NCBI RefSeq assembly: GCF_905147045.1
Contig: NC_065895.1
Coordinates: 10,607,001-10,671,000 of the forward strand
Length of the DNA stretch: 64,000 nucleotides
Direction of reading: 5' to 3'
Source of the DNA: Nymphalis io
Lineage: Eukaryota > Arthropoda > Insecta > Lepidoptera > Nymphalidae
Part shown: positions 21,594 through 33,185 of the stretch, piece after piece
Numbering within the stretch: position 1 is the first letter of the stretch
Layout: each line of letters opens with the position of its first letter
Made by a program: the position numbers and the translations under genes
The notes under the pieces: generated by a model
Databases searched by the model: none
Told to the model about the DNA's origin: nothing
What the model saw: the letters and a program-made list of their open reading frames with translations, nothing else

Positions 21594-21715
21594 ACTGGTC
21601 CATTCTTCTTCATGGCGAGTCAAGAGCCCACGCTTATCTTGTTCAAAGACTATAGCGAGGCCATTCAGTGGGACATTGCCAGCAAGCGTCTTGGTCATAA
21701 TGCTACAACAACATA
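21594..21715 (-). other. Unidentified coding-like island
   Basis: This is a 120-base block GC-richer than its surroundings. On the minus strand it reads an open frame of about 50 codons with a balanced composition, including NVPLNGLAIVFEQDKRG. The plus strand is also partly open. I do not recognise the product. It could be a host exon remnant, a retrocopy or a transposon scrap. A weak acceptor-like TTGTTGTAG precedes it on the minus strand, but no good donor follows. Confidence 0.2.
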
Positions 21716-21783
21716 GAATCGCACAACCGATTTTTGATTGGTTTCACTAGGTATAATATATAAGGGTCTAATATATAAGGTTT

Positions 21784-22058
21784 ACTGGTGGTAGGGCTTT
21801 GTGCAAGCTCGTCTGGGTAGGTACCATCCACTCATCAGATATTCTACCGCAAAACAGCAATACTTGATATTGTTGTGTTCCGGTTTGAAAGGTGAGTGAG
21901 CCAGTGTAATTACAGGCACAAGGGACATAAAATCATAGTTCCCAAGGTTGGTAGCGTATTGGCGATGTAAGAGATGGTTAACATTTCTTACAACACATAC
22001 CATCAGGTGGTCCATATGCTCGTCCGCCTACCTATACTATAAGAAAAAATGCTATTAC
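21784..22058 (+). repeat. SINE M, variant subfamily, complete 5' end
   Basis: A full 5' end (ACTGGTGGTAGGG), with the same 3' deletion and non-A ending (AAGAAAAAATGCTATTAC) as the copy at 19385. From 'ggttggtagcgtattgg' onward the two are identical by eye. Confidence 0.75.
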
Positions 22059-22829
22059 GGGTAAAATTAAGTGATCCAATCATTGCTTAAAAAACGAATA
22101 CTGATTTCGGAGGATTTCGGTTAGCAAATTTAGAGGTGCAAATGAAAAGATGTCTTACAAAATCATCACCTAGGAGTAAAAAACTTATGTGAAGTATTTG
22201 ATTTTTTATTTGAAATTGCGTTTATTAAAATATATGAAGAAAAAAAAAGGCAATATAAGTAAATTGAAAATTAGAACAACTTAAAAAAGGCTCATTTTTT
22301 ATTTATTTTAATTCTCTATTGTACTTTATGATCATCGAAAGTAACTTAATTTAATAGGAAACGGTTTTATACTTAAAATAAAGTATAATTTTGGAACATA
22401 GATACTAAATCCGTATTAAAAAACATTGAAGAAAAACAATATTCTTTGTTCACTTTGTATAAACAAACGTAATTCCAATCAAGAAATAATCATATAATAA
22501 CTTAATCACTGCGATCGCTCATAGAATTTATGGATATTCATCGCTAAACAAACATTGTCCTTTAATTGCATTCTTCTGAACTAATAAAATATCAGATAAT
22601 ACAAACCGTACAAGTATGCATGTTATTAACACAGATTCTTTTAGCGATATATTATTGTAATTTCTATTATATTGTTATGATGCGAAGTACTAATATTTTC
22701 CGAAAGTTGTATTTCGTGTAGACCGGTCCTTGTAAATAGAAATGTGAATTTTATTGTGCTTAAAACTCTATAAGAGCGTGTGCTAATTGGAACATAATTT
22801 TACCTTACGCCTTTACTTTGGCTAATTTT
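22059..22829. other. AT-rich stretch, nothing recognised
   Basis: About 770 bases without recognisable genes or repeats. Confidence 0.4.
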
Positions 22830-23126
22830 ACTGGTGGTAGGGCTTTGTGCAAGCTCGTCTGGGTAGGTACCACCCACTCATCAGATATTCTACCGCAAAA
22901 CAGCAACACTTGATATTGTTGTGTTCCGGTTTGAAGGGTGAGTGAGCCAGTGTAATTACAGGCACAAGGGACATAAAATCTTAGTTCCCAAGGTTGGTGG
23001 CGCATTGGATATGTAAGCGATGGTTGACATTTCTTACAATGCCAATGTCTAAGAGCGTTGGTGACCACTTACCATCAGGTGGCCCATATGCTCGTCCGCC
23101 TTCCTATTCTATAAAAAAAAAAAAAA
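22830..23126 (+). repeat. SINE M, full length
   Basis: Near-consensus copy with a 14-base A tail. It is almost identical to the copy at 49510, including 'ggtggcgcattggatatgtaagcg', so the two belong to one young subfamily. Confidence 0.8.
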
Positions 23127-23907
23127 TATCTTAAGTTAATGTACTCGTATAGCCGCAGCCATGTATAGTATTAGCAAGCCGACACTTTTAACTGGTCGAT
23201 TCAGTCAGATTTATCCGGTCAGTATTGAAAGACCAAAAGCTATGAGTGTAATTTAAAATTTCAATCTAGTCCAGTAATGCTCAATAGCTGATGTTGGTTG
23301 CAACCGTCACTGTCATGTCATGTCGTGTTTAAAACAATGATATATTACGTAAAACACATAAAAAGTTAAATTTAATCATTTATTTATTTTGTCTGTTTTT
23401 TAGCTTTTTATATTTGTTGTCGTTTTTTCATATTAATAAATATTGTAATTTACATAAATAAAAAGACTAAAAAGTACTGAAAAGAATAAAAAAAACTCAC
23501 GTTTAAAAGATTTCAAATGGAACCTCCTCATTCCCTTTCGTTGCAAGTTAGTATAAACTCATAGACGTGGTTTTATTTTAATAAAAATCGAGACACAGCT
23601 GTGGTGAGTATGCTCGTAACTTACAAACACATTGCCACATAAAAAGAAAAGAAACATGACCTACTATGTATCTTTTTTTTATTTCCATGATTATTTTAAG
23701 TATTTTATTTCTTTATTTACATTAGAATTCTTTGCATTGAGTTATGTTATTAATTATAGTTTTTGAACAAGTACTCGTATTTTTAATTCTATATAGTTCA
23801 TACTTATTTAAGTCTTTTTTCTTATTACAAAAAAAAAATTGTTAAATGTGTCATACATACGAGTATCTTCCATACATTCTTAGAAGTATAAATAAAACAT
23901 CTTCTAA
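23127..23907. other. AT-rich stretch, nothing recognised
   Basis: About 780 bases. No repeat or coding signal seen. Confidence 0.4.
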
Positions 23908-24095
23908 ATGGCCCACTCCTGCGCTAACTTATTTCACCACGCTGCTTGAATGTCGATTGGCATTTACATATGGCTGATTTTCCTCCGACACATGCACTCC
24001 CGTTGATTTCATTCACCGCCAAGAATTATAAAAACAAATTCAGTACATAAAAATTCAGTGGTACATGCTTGTGTTCTAACCGCTGGGCCATCAAG
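23908..24095 (-). repeat. SINE S, old copy
   Basis: Minus-strand SINE S, diverged. The order 'cacgctgcttgaatg', 'cctccgacacatgca', 'aaattcagtggtacatgc', 'ctgggccatc' follows the family. Confidence 0.5.
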
Positions 24096-24573
24096 CCTCT
24101 TCCATATGTAACGTTTTAAAATAAAACGTTTCTGATGCAAATGTATATATATATATCTTTTTTCTCTTTAGTCACGTGAAAAATTCCAAATTAGCAATAT
24201 TCCAAATTCAAAATAGCACACATACTCAAATTTATCATTTGAGCTTGCCACAACGAATCATTATTACATAATAATTTAATTAATCCTATTATAACTTTAC
24301 TATAAAGGTAATTGTATAACAATATTTTAGACCAAACAGCAGTTTAGAGTAATATAATTCTATGACGTAGGCCCTCTCATTATGTAAGCCCATACTCGAC
24401 ACATAAAAGGAATTTCTCGCAACACTGCAAGAGTTCTGAACTCTTCACACTGACTGGATATTTTTTTCATTTATTTAACTTATCGTTAGTGAATATAAAT
24501 ACTTAGAATTATAATAAGTTACTAGTCTATATAATAATATACAAAAACACTATTTGTTAATGAAAATATTATA
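24096..24573. other. AT-rich stretch, nothing recognised
   Basis: About 480 bases with no recognisable features. Confidence 0.4.
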
Positions 24574-24806
24574 AGTCTGTCAATGTGCCATTGCTGGTAA
24601 AACACGTGCTCTTCTTAAGAAGGTTTGGAGCTGATTTCACCACATTTCTCCAATGCTGGTTTCTTCATAATGTTTCTCCTTCGAGCACGAGATGTATTAT
24701 AAATGCAAATTAAACACATGAAAGTTTAATGATGCCGAAGTTTCCGGGATTCAAACCCGCAAACTTCTGTTAAGATTCATTCGTATTATAACCACTGTAT
24801 TTCAGT
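24574..24806 (-). repeat. SINE S, old copy with internal deletion
   Basis: Minus-strand copy that runs from the 'gtctgtcaatgtgccattgctgg' tail to the tRNA-like head. It lacks about 60 bases between the 'caatgctggtt' region and 'ttcataatgtttctcc'. Confidence 0.55.
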
Positions 24807-25688
24807 ATTATAACCAAAATTTCGGTGATCGTTATAATACAAAAGAGTATAATTATTTAATTATAATCATTTCGGTACATGGATTTATGATGTAAAATTT
24901 TAAAATTTATCTTATTTAAATAATAAACAAAAATAAACTTGGCTGTCACGCGTCGTTATTAAAAGGTTTTGTAATTAAAGAAAGTTAATAAATAAATATG
25001 GAGTAAAATATATAAATGAATAGCGTCCCGTTAACAAAATAATAATATGTGCTGGGATTATATCTAAGGCTCGCCGAACATCAAAACTAAAAGGAATTTA
25101 TGATATCACCAAAACTGAAATGAACATATACGACCAACAGTAGTAAAATTAAAAGCATCTGCCTGATAATTGTAACCGAATGTAATAAATGCGAATACAG
25201 CTTGAAATTATCAATAATTTCTCACACTTATTTACCAAAGCCTATATGATAAGACCCTTTTCAATGTCCGCAAAGCAACGAATACAATAATCGAGTTTAC
25301 GAATGCGGGGACACGGAATCCGCTTCAATTCGATTCCCTCCCCATTTCCTAAAAGTGGATTTAGTTGTCGGATCGCCTCGTCTTCTCTTTGAATATTGAA
25401 TTAAAATATGAAATTATGTTCAATTATACAAAATCCTTATGCCTTTCATTTTCCAAGTACATATTTAAATCTCATTTATGAAGGATAATTCCTTGAATAA
25501 TTTATCCTTCTATGAATTATTATTATTTTATAATTCAACTTCCTTATTATTTGATTGATTTGCCTATTCAGCTACAGCTTCTATTATGTAAGAAATCACT
25601 TCATATCTCACTCGTAAAATAATGACAACCTACTAACATTGATACGCTATTTTGATGCATGTATACTTTAAATGAGACAGACAAAATC
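24807..25688. other. AT-rich stretch, nothing recognised
   Basis: About 880 bases. The GC-richer patch at 25290-25385 has no recognised frame or repeat. Confidence 0.4.
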
Positions 25689-25995
25689 GAGATGGCCTAG
25701 TGGTAAGAACGCATGAATCTTAACCGATGATCGTGGGTTCCAACTTGGGTAATCACCACTGAATTTTCATGTGCTTACATTGTGATTATAATTCATCTCG
25801 TCCTTTACGGTTAAGGAAAACATCGTGAGGAAACCTGCATGTGTCTAATTTCACTGAAATTCTGCCACATGTGTATTTCACTTACTGGCATCTGAGCAGC
25901 GTGGTGGAATAAGCTCCAAGCCTTCTCCTCAAAAAGGGAGAGGAGGCCTTTAGTCTAGCAGTGGGACATTCACAGGCTCTTACGGGTACGGGTAC
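25689..25995 (+). repeat. SINE S, full length
   Basis: Plus-strand full copy with A box (GATGGCCTAGTGGTAAGA) and B box (GTGGGTTCCAACTTGGG, one arm altered). It has a complete body and a 3' end in a short 'acgggt' repeat (25981-25995). Confidence 0.75.
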
Positions 25996-26167
25996 AGATA
26001 AAGTCGAATATCACATTCTGACATAATTTATCACAATTATAATTGCGTTCAGCGATGAGTTTCGAGAATATTCCTATAACTATATCCTAAAGATCGTGAG
26101 CTGTTTAATTCGAAACCCATTTTAAGCTAATAAGCGTACATTGGGTATGTCTCTTATGAATTTCTCA

Positions 26168-26330
26168 GCAAGAACTCTTAGTTAGAAATTTAAGTTATAC
26201 TCCCATGCTTCAAAAAGCACGTAAGTGCACTAATTCAGTAATTGATCTCTCTCGTTTGTGTCGAATTGCAATTATATTGGACTAAAGTTCTCTCATATTT
26301 GCGCAAACACTTGTGTACTAATATATATAA
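26168..26330 (+). repeat. SINE G, old fragment
   Basis: Degraded plus-strand body of SINE G ('aaaaagcacgtaag', 'cgtttgtgtcgaattgc', 'gcgcaaacacttgtgtacta'). The head and tail are gone. The rest of 25996-26595 shows nothing recognisable. Confidence 0.45.
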
Positions 26331-26595
26331 TAATTATCTTTAATGTAACATTACTATGTTTTGTTATTAATTTCAAAGGCTTACTTACGTTATTTATCGA
26401 GTAAATCTCTTACCCGAAACACGACAAGCCTAATAAATAGTAATAAAGCTAGTGAAACTGGAATTAATAATATCATGATGAACTTTTTATTTATTCATAC
26501 TTTTAAATAAGTTTTGAATATATTATTTTCTAATGAATAGGTGATTATATTGACTAATAAATACCACACGTGGTTGAAATATATCCACTTCTTTC

Positions 26596-26905
26596 TTTTT
26601 TTTTTTTTTTTTTAATTGAATAGGTAGGCGGACTAGCATATGGGCCACCTGATGATAACTGGTAAGTGATCACCAATGCCCATAGTCATTGGCTTTGCAA
26701 GAAATATTAATCATCGGTTACATCGCCAATGCACCACCTATCTTGGGAACTAAGATGTTATGTCCTTTGTGCCTGTAATTACACTGGCTCAATAACCCTA
26801 ATACCAAATACTGCTGTTTTGGGGTAGAATATCGGATGAATATAATATTAAATATAATGGGGGGTACCTACCCAGACAAGCTCACACGAAGCCCTACCAC
26901 CAGTA
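26596..26905 (-). repeat. SINE M, full length
   Basis: Minus-strand copy. The 18-base T run at 26596-26613 is its poly(A) tail, and its 5' end CTACCACCAGT is at 26905. An AT-rich insertion ('gaatataatattaaatataat') interrupts the 5' third. Confidence 0.75.
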
Positions 26906-27627
26906 AATGAATAAAATTTAAACAATTTTTAGTGTGCTATTTTTTAATATTTTAATATATATAGTCTAATATACATTGTAACTACCTGACTGACATATTA
27001 ACGCACAGCTCATACCAATGCGCAAGCAACAATAGGAAGCAGATATTGGTATTTAGTAATTCTGAATTATGAAGTGTGCGAAGCTGCGTGTAAAGCGCTT
27101 GTAAATATATTTTAAACAAATTATCTATAGTTTCCGATACTCACATATTAATATCGAAATAATACAAAAGTATAATTGAATTATCTGAATGTCTAACTAT
27201 CGAAACGAAAATGTATTATTATGAATAGAGTAAAAATTTGAAATAATGTTACTTATACAACTTCCAGCAATATTTTATTGATTTAATTGTGCTTGAAGCG
27301 TTTATTTTATCAATAAATTAATACAGGTAACTAATTTTCTTTATCCGCTTTGTTAGACGAGAACAGAGTTTCAAAGCGCTACGTTACCTTTATGTAAGCT
27401 TTGGGAAACTTTTCAAAGGGACATTTATTAAGTTTTTAGTTCGAATAGCATTTCCTAAAGACTAGTCTCGTACTTTAAAAGTATTCAATTTAATTCCAGT
27501 CTTTTATTTATATTTTCCATTGAAGCACATTTTGTGAACTACATTTATTACTGTTACAAAACTCACAAAGCAAGCCCTCTTTACCGTGCGTTTTTGGACT
27601 CTCTTCAGAATTGGACAGACAACAAGA

Positions 27628-27629
<2 letters not shown>
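26906..27629. other. AT-rich stretch, nothing recognised
   Basis: About 720 bases without recognisable elements. Confidence 0.4.
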
Positions 27630-27678
<49 letters not shown>

Positions 27679-27692
27679 GTGTTGTGTGTGTG
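27630..27692. repeat. (TG)n microsatellite
   Basis: About 63 bases of TG dinucleotides with two interruptions near the right end (TTGTGTTG). The long frames across it on either strand are artefacts of the dinucleotide repeat. Confidence 0.95.
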
Positions 27693-28112
27693 AAAACAGT
27701 CCTGACAAAGTGTACAAAAGTGAAGCAATATAAATGATTTTACGCTTTGGCTGTCTGTGGTGTGACACAAGAGGTAACGTGACGTTGACGTCAGTTGTGT
27801 TGTCAATTTCAATTTAATTATACCGTCATTCTTATATATCTAGTTTCAATTTGTAAAAATGCTGTCGAGTTTCTGCGTATAAAATAATGGGATCTCGTGT
27901 TACCTCTTAGAGAAACATATTTTATTTTTATTAAATATTTTGTAACAGTCTGTCAATATCCCAACGCTGGGCGAAGGAAATATGTCTCAATATTATATTT
28001 TATTTTTCTCCAATATATACAACTATTAATTATTGCAAGCGACTTCTCATTGGATAACTTACTATTTGTTTCATTTTACTTTTATAATTTAATAAATAAA
28101 TTTTACTATATT
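27693..28112. other. Spacer with a SINE S scrap
   Basis: AT-rich DNA. At 27944-27980 a minus-strand scrap of the SINE S 3' end ('taacagtctgtcaatatccc...gctgggc') is visible. Confidence 0.4.
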
Positions 28113-28129
28113 TCATCATCATCATCATA

Positions 28130-30360
28130 TCAGCCGAAAGACGTCCACTGCTGGACAAAGGCCTCCCCCAAGGATTTCCACGTTGGCCGATCTTGCGCTG
28201 CCCGCATCCAACGGCTTCCCACGACTCGTTCTAAGTCGTCGGTCCACCTTGTAGGGGGCCTGCCCACGCTGCGTCTTTCGGTTCGTGGTCGCCACTGGAG
28301 AACCTTTCTGCCCCAGCGGCCGTCGGTTCTGCGAGCAACGTGCCCCGCCCACTGCCACTTCAATTTAGCAATTCTTCGGGCTATGTCGGTTACTTTGGTT
28401 CGCCTGCGGATTTCATCATTTCTGATTCGATCTCGCAGAGAAACTCCGAGCATAGCCCTCTCCATTACCCTTTGAGTGACCTTGAGCCTTCTTATGAGGC
28501 CCATTGTGAGCGACCACGTCTCTGATCCATAAGTCAAGCCTTTGCTCGAGACGATTCGTAATGACTCTCGAAAACAACTTGTAAACATGACTCAGCAGTG
28601 AGATGAGCCTGTAGTTCTTCAGAAGGGTTTTATCACCCTTCTTAAAGAAAAGTACCACCACACTTCTGTGCCATGCGTTTGGCCTTTGGCTATGACGAGT
28701 TAAAAAGCCTCTGAAGAGCCCTGAGGATCGGTGTACCACCCGCCTTCAGTAGCTCGGCTGTAATACCATCATCACCAGGTGCCTTGTTGTTTTTGAGTTG
28801 TCCGAGAGCCATTCTAATCTCGAAAAGACTGACGTCCTGAAAATCTTCAGTGTAGTGTCGAGTTAGTCTTGCTCTGGGATCTGCAGCATGACTACTGACA
28901 GGTAATTGAGCTGTCGTGTACAGCTGACCGTAGAATTTCTCAACCTCTTCCAACAGCTCAGATCTTGACGTGACTATTCTGCCATCCTTAGTTTTCAGCC
29001 TTGTCAGTTGACTCTGCCCAACAGACAGATCTCTGGCGAACACTTTAGAGCCTTTGTACCGCTCGATGGCCTCTTTAATGCGCATTGTATTAAATTGGCG
29101 AGTGTCGCAAGTTAGAGACTTTGAAATCTGTCTGTTGATCAGCCGATAGCTGGCAGCATCAGCTGGGGACGTCAGAATCATTTTCCGTCTTTCCTCCATA
29201 AGCCGTAGGGTAGAGGCGGAGATCTTTTTGGTTCCTGTTGTACGGCTGGTCTTGAAGGTCTGCTGTGCTGGTCTTAGACCCAGCCGTACGGACAGCTTCC
29301 ACAAGCCTGTCGTTGTATGTGTCCACTTCCTCGCAGTCTACTAGACAATCGAATCGGTTTTGGAGTTCGAGCTGAAAGGCTTCGGGATTTCGGATTTGAA
29401 GAGGTGATGGTCGGAGCGTAGAATTCATTATTCGGGACCTCTGGAGTTTAACATTGTTATTTAATGAGCCTCTTACGAGTCTGTGATCGCTCCCAGTTTT
29501 GACTGCATTGATCACGGAGACGTCATTAAATATTTGTCTTCTCGTCGACAAGATGAAGTCTATCTCATTGTTGGTTTTCCCATCAGGGCTCATCCAGGTC
29601 CATTTACGCTGACCTGGCATCTTGCAAAAGGAGCTCATCATAAAGTGTCCCTCCTTCTCCATAAAGTCGGCCAACATCTGGCCCCGAGGGTTGCGGTCTC
29701 CAATTTCATGTGGTCCCACCTTTAACTCATCACCGAATCGTTTGCCCAGCTTCGCGTTAAAGTCCCCCATTACAACAGTGAAATGAGTCTTATTGGTATG
29801 TATGGCTTTAGATAAATCCTCATACATGACCTGAACCTCATCGTCGGAGTGTGTCGAAGTCGGCGCGTATACCTGTATGACCTTCAAAGAATACCGCTTG
29901 GTGATTGTGAGTATAAGGTACGCCATCCTAGTCGACACGCTCTCGATTTTCACAACGTTGTGAACGAGCGACTTGTGGACTATGAACCCGACACCACCTT
30001 GAGACAGTTGATCGCCCTCTCGGAAATAGAGAAGGTTACCGGATTTCAGGATCATCGTATCCTCCCCCTGTTTTCGGACTTCGGATAATCCGACGATATC
30101 CCAGTGTAACCTGCTCAGTTCTTCCTCCAGTTCGATGATCTTTTCGTCGGTCCGCAGTGTACGCGTGTTATATGTTGCCAGGGCCAGAGGCCGTCGGTAT
30201 TGGTAACACGAAATCTGCCAGGGATTCTTAGCACCCCCTGCTCCGCCGTTACCACACTTGGGCTAGGAATAGCAGGGCTGCCGGGGACTAGGGTCCGTGG
30301 TTTAGTTGCGTGAATCATGAAGGGGTATGCCATAATCGCCACGCTTGGCAGACGGGTTGG
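28130..30360 (-). pseudogene. RTE endonuclease-reverse transcriptase, deleted core and frameshifts
   Basis: On the minus strand the N-terminus (near 30340) is out of frame with the endonuclease because of a shift near 30255. The endonuclease (to about 29290) keeps ATYNTR, GLSEVRKQ, YAPTS, GDFNAK, NEIDFILS and TGSDHRLV. A second shift lies near 29288. The following frame carries KAPGDDGI. A third shift lies near 28700, then RSVVVLFFKKGD and YRLISLLSHVYKLFS. At about 28540 the sequence jumps from TNRLEQR straight to LTYGSETW. This removes over 200 codons, including motifs A, B and the FADD box. The C-terminal part ends at TCA (28130-28132, a stop on the minus strand). It cannot make a polymerase. 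Confidence 0.85.
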
Positions 30361-30405
30361 CGATCGCAGTAAGTTAGTCATAGTAAGGGAATATACACAA
30401 GAGGG

Positions 30406-30451
30406 AATATACACCAGAGAACGGGCTGCTGCCCGTTCTCTGGTGTATATT
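30406..30451. other. Perfect hairpin at the RTE 5' leader
   Basis: Twenty-one bases (30406-30426) pair perfectly with 30431-30451 around TGCT. The pairing includes GAGAACGGGC against GCCCGTTCTC. On the RTE coding strand the loop region reads GGGCAGCAGC. The same core with different pairing flanks sits in the leader of the copies near 860 and 57885. Confidence 0.85.
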
Positions 30452-30642
30452 ACCAAAGCCCTTAGACATTGGCATTGTAAGATATGTCAACCATCGCTTA
30501 CATAGCCAATGCGCCACCAACCTTGGGAACTAAGATTTTATGTCCCTTGTGCCTGTAATGACACTGGCTCAATCACCCTTCAAACCGGAAGAGTGGGTGG
30601 TACCTACCCAGACGAGCTTGCACAAAGCCCTACCAACAGTAT
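30452..30642 (-). repeat. SINE M, 3'-truncated by the RTE junction
   Basis: Minus-strand SINE M lacking its A tail and about 70 bases of its 3' end, cut exactly where the RTE hairpin ends. It also lacks the 'aacacaacaatatcaag...gatgag' stretch. The missing 3' part is not found on the far side of the RTE. Confidence 0.75.
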
Positions 30643-31535
30643 ATACTTAACATTAAGAGAAAATATTTAAAGAATACAGTAAAATTACAAAGTGTGTATT
30701 TTAATAATTACGATCGATATATCCTAATTTTACCAAAAAGTGATAAACAATTTTGGAGACAGCAATTACTTAAGCGTATGAGAATTGCGGTATATGTGGG
30801 ACGTACGATTTAAACACAGTACGTGGAAAAATAAGATTGAATTTGGTTTTTGATTTATTCTGTGGTATAATCCGCGCGCTATTAGAATGGAATGGAACCT
30901 TGCCAAAGCAAATCGAAAATGACAATTCTCGAAAAAAAGTGCGTTAGTGAAGAAGTATAATCGGAATGTCATACTGTATAGGAATATAAATTTAATTTCA
31001 TATTCTTCAGAATTATTTGTAAAATATAATAATAAATAAATAAATAAATATATCAGTACCGGTCGGTACAGACACAAAAAGCTTAGAAATAAGATCGCGC
31101 GGGTAAGGGATGAAATGAGAAATTTTGCTGCCTTTAGGCGCCCTATTTCTTAATATATATCTATTTATATATATTCTTAATACATAAATAATAATTATTC
31201 TATCCAATTGATTTTATTACTCTGTGCAGTTGTTGTTGGTATTTACGTGAAGCGTTCTGGTGTTATACTATGGCGTAGACAGAGAAACTAATAGACCAAG
31301 GGGTCGTGAAACTGCGATTGAAACATTATACATTTTTTGAATTAAAATATTTTTTTGTTTTTCAACCACACCCAAAAACCGTTGCATTGTTTGTTTTTGT
31401 TTCCGTTATCAATAGTACTTCAGCATCTTTATATGGCACTGGATTAACATTCTCCTTAGATGTTGAAATCTAAAACACTCAATTAAATTATTAATAAAGA
31501 ATGGTTGCCACATATATTTCTATCACTATCTAGAA
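30643..31535. other. AT-rich stretch, nothing recognised
   Basis: About 890 bases, with a short AATA tetranucleotide run at 31026-31050. The frames at 30766-31207 have no motifs. Confidence 0.4.
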
Positions 31536-31571
31536 ACACAAGAAAGAGAATGGAAATTCTCTTTCTTGTGT
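31536..31571. repeat. Perfect 15-bp hairpin
   Basis: ACACAAGAAAGAGAA (31536-31550) and its exact complement (31557-31571) flank TGGAAA. The arms are purine/pyrimidine asymmetric. The flanks do not pair, and no terminal duplication is evident. Confidence 0.8.
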
Positions 31572-31689
31572 AAGTGAGAAGGAAATCGTCATTGCGTCTA
31601 TAATGATGAAGATGATATCCACGTATAATATAAGTATGATATTATAAGAAGCACGAGATGCACAAAATATAATTATGAAAAAAAAAACT

Positions 31690-31825
31690 TAGTATTGATG
31701 TGGTACGGTTTGACTGGTTCACCAGTGTAGTGCAGGCACAAGGGACATATATACGCTAATAAAGCGGTGACCATTACCACCACTCTGTACTAACCATTCG
31801 GTGGTCCATTCACCAGTGTGCCTAA
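31690..31825 (+). repeat. SINE M, old fragment
   Basis: Diverged plus-strand centre and 3' part of SINE M ('ccagtgtagtgcaggcacaagggacat', later 'accattcggtggtcc'). Confidence 0.5.
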
Positions 31826-32922
31826 ATCGAACGATTTCAATTACTAAGGTTATTAAAAAATGATACATTACATTCATTTCAAGAATATATTACAAAACTA
31901 AGTATCAATATTGATAAATGATGGGACCACCAAAAGTATTTGACATTTGAAAAGGGGCCTTCAATAAAGTCTTGCTTGATATCGAGGAATTTATTTGCCC
32001 TCTTTGATATATCGAATGTTTCCTTTCAAGCTTCGGAGCTATTCAATAAAAAAGAAATAGGATTATATGGAGTTGTATATAAAATAATTATAATGAAATT
32101 AGATTATTATTAAATAGTTATGTGTAATTCTATTTTAATTAGCAGCAATAAATTTGGTTCCGGTATCTTCATAAATGAGATATTATATTTAAGAAATCCC
32201 ATAATTTTACACTAATATTTTATAAGTCTTTAAGAGAAACATAATTACATATTTTAGTTAAACAATACGTATTGTAGAAAATCGATTAAGTACATAAAAA
32301 TTATAAACAGTTGTATATACTATAAATTCCACGCAGATTTAATAATCTTCCTGATCAATTTTGGCCACGGCGGCCTAACAAACGGTTTTGCTATAAATTA
32401 AAATATATTTTTAAAAGACACAGTTATTTGACTTTAAAATAATCGCATATTAATAAATTTGAGATTATCTGTATTTCCATAAAAAATAAAACTTTGAATA
32501 AATAAGTTTTTAATTAAAGTAAGTAAATTATAACAATAATAAAGATGTAATTTTATATAAACGTTATATAAAAACGTAATGAAAAACAAAAAAGAAGGAG
32601 CAACTCTTTGTACTTTAAATAATTGCACATTTTCTTTTCTCTAATTAAATGTCGTTCTTGAGGTTTTACTGGACAATATCAAGGCTTTATATAGAAAAAG
32701 TAACTTTCATTTGTTTCAATTTATATGTAATGCTTAAAATCTTCTTATACTTATTTACTTTTTCCCAATGAATATAAATGGACTTGTAGTGACTCGAATT
32801 CCGTATTTTTAGATGAATCTATCTACGAATACGACAATATAATGAAATATTTTTGACAAGATTTTCTTTGGCGTAAATATTTAACAAATTTTAATATTTC
32901 GTCTAAAAGTAAATAAAGTAGC
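31826..32922. other. AT-rich stretch with a SINE G scrap
   Basis: About 1.1 kb. At 32347-32372 a minus-strand scrap of the SINE G 3' end ('gatcaattttggccacggcggcc') is visible. Nothing else is recognisable. Confidence 0.4.
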
Positions 32923-33025
32923 AGATTGAAAATGTCCCACAGCTGGGCTAGGAGTTCTCCTTTTGAGAAGAAGGGTTGAAGCTTATTCCGCCACGCTACT
33001 CTAATGCGGGTTGGTAGATCATATT
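32923..33025 (-). repeat. SINE S fragment
   Basis: Minus-strand 3' body of SINE S ('gaaaatgtcccacagctgggctagg' through 'gctactctaatgcgggttgg'). Confidence 0.6.
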
Positions 33026-33185
33026 GAGTACACTAGAACTAGACTATATTGTAATTAGCACCGAAATAGATGTGCAATGTTTCAGCTAAATTAGATGAAT
33101 CTTTTACTTATCCGTGCATGCAGAAATCTTAGCGCAAGTGTAGTGTAAGTGTGTGCAAAAATAATAAAAAATTAAAAAAAATTGC

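Larger units (their letters stand above)
28113..30451 (-). mobile_element. RTE-clade LINE with internal deletion (copy II)
   Basis: This minus-strand RTE has both ends but lacks the centre of its reverse transcriptase. The 3' end is a repeat of TCATCA units (28113-28129, GAT repeats on the coding strand) that follows the stop codon directly. The 5' end is a perfect hairpin (30406-30451) in the leader. It is a different subfamily from the copies at 39, 43 and 55 kb. No target-site duplication was found, because a truncated SINE M abuts the 5' end and unrelated DNA lies at the 3' end. Confidence 0.8.

Noticed and set aside
27504..27812. Histidine/threonine- and valine/cysteine-rich frames
   Set aside because: They are translations of the TG dinucleotide repeat and do not represent genes.
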